Notes under the pieces: model-generated | What the model was told of the DNA's origin: nothing | What the model saw: the letters and a program-made list of their open reading frames with translations, nothing else | The model's database searches: none | Assembly: GCA_021821565.1 (NCBI GenBank) | Contig: JAKACI010000025.1 | Location: 1-11,607, forward strand | Reading direction: 5' to 3' | Length of the DNA stretch: 11,607 nucleotides | Source of the DNA: a bacterium | Lineage (GTDB): Bacteria > SZUA-79 > Acidulodesulfobacterales > Acidulodesulfobacteraceae | Shown: positions 1-6,504 of the stretch, piece after piece | Layout: each line of letters opens with the position of its first letter | Position numbering within the stretch: the stretch's first letter is position 1 | Made by a program: the position numbers and the translations under genes

Positions 1-43
1 TTTATATTATATTACTCAATCGCTTGCTTACTTATTTATATAA

Positions 44-49
44 AAAAGG
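44..49 (+). promoter_or_regulatory. Probable ribosome binding site for the ubiB-type gene
   Basis: The sequence AAAAGG ends 10 bases before the TTG at 60-62. That TTG is the first possible start after the in-frame stop at 51-53. The site supports TTG 60 as the real start of the kinase gene, ahead of the internal TTG at 272, which would remove a conserved part of the protein. The match to the anti-Shine-Dalgarno is modest. Confidence 0.4.
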
Positions 50-59
50 TTAATTTATA

Positions 60-1705
60 TTGATTAGAAGAAATTTATACATTTTTTTAAAGTATTCCCT
101 TTTATTTTTTATATCCTTATTACCCAAAAAAAATTTATAATATTTGGAAAAAGAAGAAATTTATCAGATGCATATCACACTAAGGTTGCAAAGCGGCTCA
201 CGTCCCTGATAGCTTCTTTAGGACCCACTTTTATTAAATTAGCGCAGGTTATTTCAACAAGAGCCGATTTTTTGCCCGAGCAGTATCTGACACAGCTTGC
301 TACGCTGCAAGATGAAGTTCCGCCTGTTTCTTTTAAACTTATTAAACCGATAATTGAAAAAGATTTTGGCAATAAACCTATAGAAGAAATTTTTGAAGAA
401 TTTAATGAAGAAGCTTTTGCGGCAGCTTCAGTTGCTCAGGTTTATAAAGCTGTTTATAAAGGCAAGCAAGTTATCGTAAAAGTTATTAGACCTGATATCG
501 AAAAAAATGTCAGCAGCGATATATTAACTCTTAAAAATGTTTTAAATTATATTGGAATTTTTTTCCCCGATAATAAATCTATAATTTCATTTTCTGTTGT
601 TTTGAAAGAGTTTGAAATTACAATTTATGAAGAAATGGATCTTGTGCATGAAGTAAAAAATATTAAGGAATTTCAAAAATTTTCAAAAGATTTAGAATGG
701 GTAATTATTCCTGATGTTTATACTGAATTAAATTCAAAAAATATTCTTGTTATGGATTTCTACAAAGGAGTTAAAATCACCGATGTAGCAAATCTTAAAC
801 AAAATAGTCTGAATCCGAAAGTTGTTTTAGACAGGCTTATCGAATTTTATTTATATCAATCATTAATTAAAGGGGTTATTCATGCCGACCCGCATCCTGG
901 CAATATATTAGTTGACGATAAAGGCAGAATAATAGTTCTTGATTTTGGTCTTGTAATTCACGTCTCGGAAGAAACAAAAGAAAATTTAATTAAAGCCGTG
1001 CTTGCAGGAATTAAACAAAATATTCCGGAGATTATAGACGCTTATTATGCGCTTGGAATTATAAACAAAGAAGTTTCAAGACAGCTTTTAGAGAAAGCCG
1101 CAGAAAAGCTATATAAAGTATTATCTCAAAAAGGTATATCAAATAGAAAAATTCAAGATATTATAAATGAAATTATGAAAAGTTTTTACGCTTTTCCTTT
1201 TGAACTTCCTCAAAATTTAGTATATATTTTTAAAACGGCGGCTGTTCTTGAAGGAATAGGAACGGCAATAGACCCTACATATAATCTTGTAAAAGATATA
1301 GTCCCCGTTGCAAAGAAATATCTAAGCCATATATCTTTAGTGGAAAAGATGTCCCCAGTTAATATAATTAAAAGCGTATTTAACGAAGTTAAGCAATTTG
1401 TTTTAGATACTAAAAGGGTCATGCATGCCGCCTATGAAGAAGAGTTTAGAGTTAAAATCCATCCTGAAAATATTTCAGGACTAGAAAATTTTTTAATACA
1501 TATTATAAAAAGGTTGATTATGGCATTAATCGGCGGTTTTATCGGACTTGCTTCGGCATTGATTTTTATTGAAAACAAGAACCCGTATTTTCTTGCAGGC
1601 GGTTTGTTTATTTCATTCGTAGTAATATTTATCGCATTGAGTATGCCTATAAAAACCACTTACGGTTATTCTACGATGTTAGATGTTTTCAGGCATAGAC
1701 GGTAA
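60..1705 (+). CDS. ubiB: AarF/ABC1/UbiB-family atypical protein kinase, with an apparent -1 frameshift near its 5' end
   Basis: Members of this family are atypical kinase-like ATPases, usually membrane-associated, that support ubiquinone or other isoprenoid-lipid metabolism. Visible motifs: the KxGQ-type motif reads IKLAQVISTR (about 233-262); an Ala-rich nucleotide loop AAASVAQVYKA lies near 420-452; the ATP-binding Lys is in VIVKVIRP; the catalytic loop HADPHPGN and metal-binding DFG are at about 883-950. Two hydrophobic C-terminal segments (about 1516-1575 and 1588-1665) look like the membrane hairpin typical of the family. The frame holding these motifs is open from 68 but has no ATG, GTG or TTG before 272, and a start at 272 would cut off the KxGQ motif. 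An overlapping frame starting at TTG 60 encodes MIRRNLYIFLKYSLLFFISL and meets a stop at 138. One extra A in the A8 run at 126-133 would join the two into about 548 residues, close to the usual family length. The family call is secure. Whether the frameshift is a sequencing error, slippage or a true mutation is not known. It is the only coding gene here without a low-complexity insert besides gatC and the methylase. Confidence 0.85.
126..133 (+). other. A8 homopolymer, probable frameshift or slippage site
   Basis: Eight A residues follow CCC. The upstream frame (from TTG 60) reads CCC AAA AAA AAT, and the kinase motifs resume one base back. The heptamer A AAA AAT at 128-134 fits the X XXY YYZ pattern for -1 ribosomal slippage, and an A8 run is also prone to polymerase slippage and to read errors. 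I see no strong downstream stem that would argue for programmed frameshifting. Confidence 0.55.
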
Positions 1706-1727
1706 AAATATTTTTATTAAATTATTT

Positions 1728-1759
1728 ATATATATTATATAAATTTATATAATATATAT
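1728..1759. repeat. 32-bp perfect AT-only palindrome
   Basis: Two 16-base arms, ATATATATTATATAAA and its exact complement, meet with no loop at 1743/1744. The palindrome lies 22 bases after the kinase stop codon. It could act as a weak hairpin downstream of the transcript or extrude as a cruciform. It has no GC pairs, so a normal intrinsic terminator is unlikely. Chance is possible in such AT-rich DNA, but 16 consecutive pairs is long. Confidence 0.6.
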
Positions 1760-1861
1760 TGTTAGTTATTATTGATAAGATAAACATATTTAGTTATCGA
1801 TTTGAATTCTATAGAATAACATATTAAAAATATTATAGAATAAAATATATATTCTTTAATT

Positions 1862-2078
1862 CTTCAATAGAAACTATCAATGATATTTCAATGATAAGCA
1901 ATACGGGATGAGTCGTCTAAATGCCGACGGCTATAAAATACTGTCTGCTTTCCTTCGGAATGACTGCATATGGCGGATGAAACTATAAATCTTCTCTAAG
2001 TCGTTCCTGCGTGGGCGGGTATGCTTTAAAGCCGTCGGCATTTAGACGGCTCATTCAGAAAATAAGTTTCTATAGAAG
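1862..2078. mobile_element. MITE-like hairpin element, copy 1 (upstream of glmU)
   Basis: A non-coding element of about 217 bp with nested inverted repeats. The outer ends are CTTCAATAGAAACT (1862-1875) and, inverted, AGTTTCTATAGAAG (2065-2078), with one mismatch in 14. Inside is a 25-base inverted pair at 1908-1932 and 2030-2054, also with one mismatch. Each half folds by itself: AGCCGTC and GACGGCT form a 7-bp stem. Further in is a REP-like inverted pair, GGAATGAC near 1959-1966 against GTCGTTCC at 2000-2007, with a small CCTGC/GCGGG hairpin following. The right half (about 1998-2064) is clearly homologous to 3928-4006 upstream of glmS. The outer ends are less conserved than in copy 2 and no target duplication is evident, so this looks like an older or degraded copy. 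It is markedly richer in GC than its surroundings. No open reading frame is present, so movement would depend on a transposase elsewhere. Confidence 0.75.
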
Positions 2079-2111
2079 GAAGCATTAAAGCTATTATATT
2101 AAATATCAAAT

Positions 2112-3785
2112 ATGAATACAATTAAAGAGGCTAATAAAACTAATTATACTGCCGTAATTCTTGCAGGCGGCTTAGGCATAAGAATGCGTTCCGATATCCC
2201 TAAGGGTTTGGTGCCTATTTTAGAAAAGCCTATGATATATTATATTATATCCGAACTTTTGAAAATAAACGATAAAATGGGTATAAATCATATAAACAAT
2301 AGCGAAATCCCATTGTCGTCTAATAAAAGAACGATTAGCGCAGATAATATAAATAATAGCTGCTGTATAGATAAAATAGATAAAATAGATAAAATAGATA
2401 AAAAAAATAATAAATATAGTAATAATTCAACAGGCATAATAGACAGAATAATAATAGTTATAGGGCATAAAGGGGAGCAAATAAAAGATTATATTAAAAA
2501 TGAGTATATTTTTAAAAATTGCAGAATAACCATAGATTTTGCCGTTCAGGATCAATATTTAGGAACCGGCGATGCTGCTAAACAAGCTGCCAAATTACTT
2601 GAAAGTATTAATAAAAATGGCGGCAATGCCGGAAATATCTTAATTTTACCTTGCGATACGCCTTTAATAACTAAAGATACACTATATAAACTAATAAAAT
2701 TTCATAATGAATCCGATGATGATTTGACCATTTTATCTTTTGAAACAGAAAATCCTTTTTCTTACGGGAGAATATTAAAAGACGATAAAAATTTTGTTAA
2801 AAGTATTATTGAACAGCAAGAAATAGCAAAACACCCTGACAATAAAGCTATTCAAAACACAAAAGAAGTCAACTCAGCCATTTATGCGGTTAAGTTAAAA
2901 CATTTCATAAATTTTATAGATTTTGTAGATAACAATAATTCTAAAAAAGAATATTATTTAACCGATATTATTTCAATATTTTACAATCAATCTTTAAAAG
3001 TTCAGAGTTTTATCGGAGTAAGCGACTATAACAAATATGAACTTACGGGAGTAAATTCCAAAATAGAACTGATGCAATGCAGCGGTTTAATGCAGAAAAG
3101 AATTATAAACGACTTGATAGAAAAACAAGATGTTAATTTTATATCAACGGATAATATCTATATAGGAAGTAATGTTGCGATTTCAGAAAAAGCAACTTTG
3201 TATCCGGGATGTTTTTTATCGGGTAATTCAAAAATAGGGGAAAATGCAGTTATTGAATGCGGAGCAATAGTTAAAAATTCTGTCGTAGGCAAAAATTCTG
3301 TTATTAAAAGCTATTCGGTTATTGAAGACGCGATTGTCGGAGACGGAGTAAACGTTGGACCTTTCGCCAGATTAAGACCTAAAACTTATATAAAAAATAA
3401 TGCTAAAATTGGAAATTTTGTAGAAGTTAAAAATTCGGTTATAGGGAAAAACTCTAAAGCATTACATTTGTCTTATATCGGTGATAGCGAAATAGGGGAT
3501 AACGTTAATATTGGCGCAGGCGTTATCACTTGTAATTATGACGGCTTTAATAAGTATAAGACAATTATAAAAAATAACTGTTTTATAGGTTCGGATTCTC
3601 AATTAATAGCCCCCGTTACTATTGAGAAAGATTCTTATGTGGCTTCAGGCACAACCGTTGTTAAAAATGTTCCGGAAGGCAGTCTTGTTCTTTCAAGAGT
3701 TGAACAAATTAACAAAGAAGGGTGGGCGCTAAAAAGGTTAAAAAAATTAAATAAATTAAAAAATATAGATAATAAAAATATATAA
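2112..3785 (+). CDS. glmU: Bifunctional GlmU: N-acetylglucosamine-1-phosphate uridyltransferase / glucosamine-1-phosphate acetyltransferase
   Basis: Makes UDP-N-acetylglucosamine in two steps in the cytoplasm: acetylation of glucosamine-1-phosphate by the C-terminal domain, then uridylyl transfer by the N-terminal domain. The N-terminal domain shows the nucleotide-binding loop LAGGLGIRMRSDIPK (17-31; families usually have G-T-R where this has G-I-R), VIGHKGEQI (116-124), metal-binding Asp in LPCDTPL (179-185) and EVNSAIYAV (262-270). From about residue 345 a left-handed beta-helix of hexapeptide repeats begins, with acetyltransferase residues in FARLRPKTY, VEVKNSVIG, ALHLSYIGD and GAGVITCNYDG. 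At 557 residues it is about 100 longer than E. coli GlmU (456). Much of the excess is a low-complexity insert at residues 53-108, between an N-terminal helix and the strand before GHKGE, holding a (Asp-Lys-Ile) repeat. ATG 2112 is chosen because the nucleotide loop follows at a normal distance; no Shine-Dalgarno is visible. glmS lies downstream, separated by a MITE. Confidence 0.96.
   Translation: MNTIKEANKTNYTAVILAGGLGIRMRSDIPKGLVPILEKPMIYYIISELLKINDKMGINHINNSEIPLSSNKRTISADNINNSCCIDKIDKIDKIDKKNNKYSNNSTGIIDRIIIVIGHKGEQIKDYIKNEYIFKNCRITIDFAVQDQYLGTGDAAKQAAKLLESINKNGGNAGNILILPCDTPLITKDTLYKLIKFHNESDDDLTILSFETENPFSYGRILKDDKNFVKSIIEQQEIAKHPDNKAIQNTKEVNSAIYAVKLKHFINFIDFVDNNNSKKEYYLTDIISIFYNQSLKVQSFIGVSDYNKYELTGVNSKIELMQCSGLMQKRIINDLIEKQDVNFISTDNIYIGSNVAISEKATLYPGCFLSGNSKIGENAVIECGAIVKNSVVGKNSVIKSYSVIEDAIVGDGVNVGPFARLRPKTYIKNNAKIGNFVEVKNSVIGKNSKALHLSYIGDSEIGDNVNIGAGVITCNYDGFNKYKTIIKNNCFIGSDSQLIAPVTIEKDSYVASGTTVVKNVPEGSLVLSRVEQINKEGWALKRLKKLNKLKNIDNKNI
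2370..2400 (+). repeat. 9-bp tandem repeat (GATAAAATA x3 plus partial) inside glmU
   Basis: Three perfect GATAAAATA units occupy 2370-2396, followed by a partial unit that runs into an A-rich tract. Translated, this gives Asp-Lys-Ile repeats within the nonconserved insert of GlmU. The unit is a multiple of three, so gain or loss of units keeps the frame and only alters loop length. Confidence 0.85.
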
Positions 3786-3813
3786 TACTATAATATATAA
3801 CACAATATATTAC

Positions 3814-4035
3814 AGTATCCCAAAATTGCCGATAGAAATCTTTAAAATAGCTTTAAAGCTGCATGGAACATTAGATTCCCGCATACGCGGAAATGACACC
3901 CGTCGGGCGGAAAACTTAAACATTCGCAAAGTCATTCCTGCGTGAGCGGGTACGTAGGCGGGTACGCTTTAAAGCCGTCGGCATTTAGACGGCTCATCCG
4001 GAAAATAAATATTCTATCGGCAATTTTGGGAGTAT
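3814..4035. mobile_element. MITE-like element, copy 2, with terminal inverted repeats and target duplication (between glmU and glmS)
   Basis: The element proper is 3819-4030 (212 bp). Its ends are perfect 19-bp inverted repeats: CCCAAAATTGCCGATAGAA at 3819-3837 and its complement at 4012-4030. A 5-bp direct repeat AGTAT flanks it at 3814-3818 and 4031-4035, as expected of a target-site duplication. Inside are two inverted REP-like hairpins (CCCGCATACGCGG near 3878-3890; CATTCCTGCGTGAGCGGG at 3933-3950), a short duplication of GCGGGTACG near 3945-3969, and at 3973-3997 the same 25-base hairpin module found twice in copy 1. The left arm lacks that module, so it looks partly deleted. The intact ends and duplication suggest this copy moved more recently than copy 1. 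No transposase is encoded. A TATAAT at 4035-4040, just outside the right end, could serve glmS, but no convincing -35 accompanies it. Confidence 0.88.
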
Positions 4036-4096
4036 ATAATACATATAACACAAAATATAATTAAATTAATTTTTATTATTTATTGTAAATAAATAC

Positions 4097-6460
4097 ATGT
4101 GCGGAATAATGGGTTTTGCAGGGAACATACCCGAAGAAAGCGGCGTTGCAGTTGTTCTTAACGGGCTAAAAAATTTAGAATACAGAGGTTATGATTCTTC
4201 AGGCATAGCATATTTTGATTTAAACGACAATAAGATAAAATATGTTAAAAAGTCAGGAAAACTTATCAATCTTTTTACGGAGATAGCGGAAATTCAATGT
4301 AAAAACCAGAACTTATCTAATACGATACAATCTAATGCAATTTTATCTAATGCGGTTCAATCTGATACTATCCAATCTAATGCGGCTATCCAATCCGACC
4401 TTGCTATAGGGCATATAAGATGGGCTACGCACGGTAAACCAAGCGACGAGAATGCGCATCCCCATCTTGATTGTTCGGGAGATATCGCAATTGTTCATAA
4501 CGGTATAATAGAAAATTATCTGCAATTAAAAGAAAAACTTTTAAAGAGTAATCATAAATTTAAAACCGAAACCGATTCGGAGATCATTGCTCATTTAATT
4601 GAAGATTATATTTTAAAAGGAAATTCTTTTCCTGAAGCGGTAAGGAAATCGTCATTGGAATTAAAAGGTTCTTTCGCGATAGCTGTTTTATATGCAAAAG
4701 AAAAGGCTATGGCTGCCGTAAAATTTGGTCCGCCGCTTGTCCTTGCAAAAAAAGACAAAAATTTATTTGTTGCAAGCGATATTTCAGCATTGCTTGAATA
4801 TTCAAACGATGTTATATATTTAAAAAACGGAGAAATTGCTTATTATAACGATGGGAAATTAGACATAACAAACTTTAAAGGCAAGAAATCAAAAATTGAA
4901 GTTAATACTATAAAGTGGGATGCTTCTAAATCAGCTAAATCTGGTTTTTCTCATTTTATGCAGAAGGAAATTTTTGAACAGCCGTCAAGTATTCTTGAAG
5001 GTTTTAATTCAAGAATTTTATTTAAGAAAACCGGTGCAGCAGATAAAAATAATATTGAAGATATCAAAACATATAGCCAAAATAGCGGAAACACCGTTAA
5101 CAGTCCAGACGGAAAAAATTCTGCGCATATAAGCAATATAAATAATCATAATAATATAAATGATATAAATAATACAAGCAATCATAATAATATAAATGAT
5201 ATAAATAATACAAGCAATCATAATAATATAAATGATATAAATTTAAACTGTTTTGGAAATGTCAAAATAGCATTGGAAGGGCTAAGACTTACAAAAAAAG
5301 ATATTGCTTCAGCCGATAGAGTTATTTTTATTGCTTGCGGTTCGTCTTTTTATGCTTCGCTAATCATTAAAAATGTTATTGAAAATCTCTGCGGCTTACC
5401 TGTTATAGTAGATTACGGTTCAGAATTCAGATACGGAAGGTTTCCTGTTCAAAAAACGGATATCGTCATCGGTGTTTCACAATCCGGCGAAACTGCGGAT
5501 ACAAACAGCGCATTAGAAATTATAAGAGATAGAAAAGCAAAAATTATATCAATCTGCAATGTTCCCGGTTCGCAGATAACGGCTCTTTCCAATAAAGGAG
5601 TAATATATACCCATGCAGGACCGGAAATAGGCGTTGCTTCTACTAAAGCGTTTACTTCTCAGGTATTGTGCGGCATACTTTTTGCTCTTTATTTAAGGCA
5701 GGAAATGGGTATAAAAAATCGTAGTCAATCTAATTTTAAATTCAAATCAAATTCTAAATTAAAATTAAAAGGCGGAAATATTTATAATATTGATAATACT
5801 AGTAATACTAATAACAATATCGCTAATAATAATAGCGGATTGAATAATATTAAATACAGCAATAATAGCAGCAGTGACCGCGAATATAATTTGCGACATA
5901 ATTTAAGCAATTATTTAGAATTTAATTCGGATAAGTTTTTTAGTGATTTGGTTTCGCTGCCTCAAAAGATTGAAGAAATTTTATCTCTTAATGAAAGCAT
6001 ACAAAATATTGCAAAAAAATACTATAAAAGCTCAAATTTTTTATATCTCGGCAGAGGTATTTTATATCCGGTTGCGCTTGAAGGCGCACTGAAATTAAAA
6101 GAAATATCTTATATACATGCCGAAGGATATCCTTCGGGAGAAATGAAACATGGTCCTATTGCGCTTGTTGACGAAAATATGCCGGTTATGTTTCTTTTGT
6201 CTAACAATCTGCTTGCACCCAAAACTATTTCCAATATAGAAGAAATTAAAGCGAGAGGCGGACGCGTCATAGCATTGGCGGATTACGACCCTGATATAAA
6301 AGGATTATCCGATTTAATAAAAATTCCCGATGCTTCGGAAATTTTGAGTCCTATATTGTTTACCGTTCCGCTTCAGCTTTTTGCATATCATATTGCCGCT
6401 TTAAAAGGAACGGATATAGACCAGCCGAGAAATTTAGCAAAAAGCGTGACGGTAGAATAA
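4097..6460 (+). CDS. glmS: Glutamine--fructose-6-phosphate aminotransferase (isomerizing), GlmS, enlarged by low-complexity inserts
   Basis: Converts fructose-6-phosphate and glutamine to glucosamine-6-phosphate, the first committed step toward UDP-GlcNAc. ATG 4097 is firm because the next codon is the catalytic Cys2 of the N-terminal-nucleophile glutaminase (MCGIMGFAG), which needs Met removal. Glutaminase motifs: YRGYDSSG (29-36), HIRWATHG (106-113), HNGIIEN (134-140). The two SIS sugar-isomerase domains show CGSSFYAS (414-421), SQSGETADT (461-469), EIGVASTKAFTSQ (510-522), LGRG...LEGALKLKEISYIHAEG (651-677), HGP (685-687) and the C-terminal DQPRNLAKSVTVE containing the sugar-binding Lys. 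The protein has 787 residues against about 609 in E. coli. Three inserts explain the difference: residues 68-101 inside the glutaminase, about 313-384 in the linker to the first SIS domain, and about 539-606 between the SIS domains. All conserved motifs are intact, so it is probably active. No Shine-Dalgarno is visible. I see no glmS ribozyme upstream; that space holds the MITE. Confidence 0.96.
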   Translation: MCGIMGFAGNIPEESGVAVVLNGLKNLEYRGYDSSGIAYFDLNDNKIKYVKKSGKLINLFTEIAEIQCKNQNLSNTIQSNAILSNAVQSDTIQSNAAIQSDLAIGHIRWATHGKPSDENAHPHLDCSGDIAIVHNGIIENYLQLKEKLLKSNHKFKTETDSEIIAHLIEDYILKGNSFPEAVRKSSLELKGSFAIAVLYAKEKAMAAVKFGPPLVLAKKDKNLFVASDISALLEYSNDVIYLKNGEIAYYNDGKLDITNFKGKKSKIEVNTIKWDASKSAKSGFSHFMQKEIFEQPSSILEGFNSRILFKKTGAADKNNIEDIKTYSQNSGNTVNSPDGKNSAHISNINNHNNINDINNTSNHNNINDINNTSNHNNINDINLNCFGNVKIALEGLRLTKKDIASADRVIFIACGSSFYASLIIKNVIENLCGLPVIVDYGSEFRYGRFPVQKTDIVIGVSQSGETADTNSALEIIRDRKAKIISICNVPGSQITALSNKGVIYTHAGPEIGVASTKAFTSQVLCGILFALYLRQEMGIKNRSQSNFKFKSNSKLKLKGGNIYNIDNTSNTNNNIANNNSGLNNIKYSNNSSSDREYNLRHNLSNYLEFNSDKFFSDLVSLPQKIEEILSLNESIQNIAKKYYKSSNFLYLGRGILYPVALEGALKLKEISYIHAEGYPSGEMKHGPIALVDENMPVMFLLSNNLLAPKTISNIEEIKARGGRVIALADYDPDIKGLSDLIKIPDASEILSPILFTVPLQLFAYHIAALKGTDIDQPRNLAKSVTVE
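4316..4393 (+). repeat. Degenerate 15-18 bp tandem repeat in glmS (insert 1)
   Basis: Five consecutive units begin with TCTAATGCG-like sequence (4316-4330, 4331-4345, 4346-4360, 4361-4375, 4376-4393). They encode SNTIQ, SNAIL, SNAVQ, SDTIQ and SNAAIQ. The array sits in the glutaminase domain just before the conserved GHIRWATHG segment. Units have diverged, so this array is older than the 36-bp one. Confidence 0.8.
5144..5242 (+). repeat. 36-bp minisatellite in glmS (insert 2)
   Basis: Two identical 36-bp units (5144-5179 and 5180-5215) are followed by a third copy identical over its first 27 bases (5216-5242). Each unit encodes the 12-residue block NHNNINDINNTS. The identity at DNA level, not only protein level, points to recent duplication by slippage or unequal crossing-over. 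The array lies in the linker between the glutaminase and isomerase domains, and the unit length preserves the frame. Confidence 0.93.
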
Positions 6461-6504
6461 ATTTGTTAAAATAATAATAAAAATTTTAAAAACCAATAAA
6501 AAAT

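Noticed and set aside
175..372. 65-residue open frame on the minus strand over the start of the kinase gene
   Set aside because: It is antisense to the conserved KxGQ-region coding sequence and shows no family features.
4035..4040. TATAAT as a glmS promoter -10 box
   Set aside because: A convincing -35 at a suitable distance is missing, and such matches are common in this AT-rich DNA.
3819..4096. glmS ribozyme/riboswitch in the glmS leader
   Set aside because: The space is filled by a transposon-like element with inverted ends and target duplication, and I see no glmS ribozyme core pattern.
5018..5221. Minus-strand open frame with repeated Ile-Ile-Tyr-Ile motif
   Set aside because: It is the complement of the glmS minisatellite; the periodicity comes from the repeat and not from a gene.
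5144..5242. CRISPR array (36-bp repeats)
   Set aside because: The units are contiguous with no spacers and are in frame within glmS.
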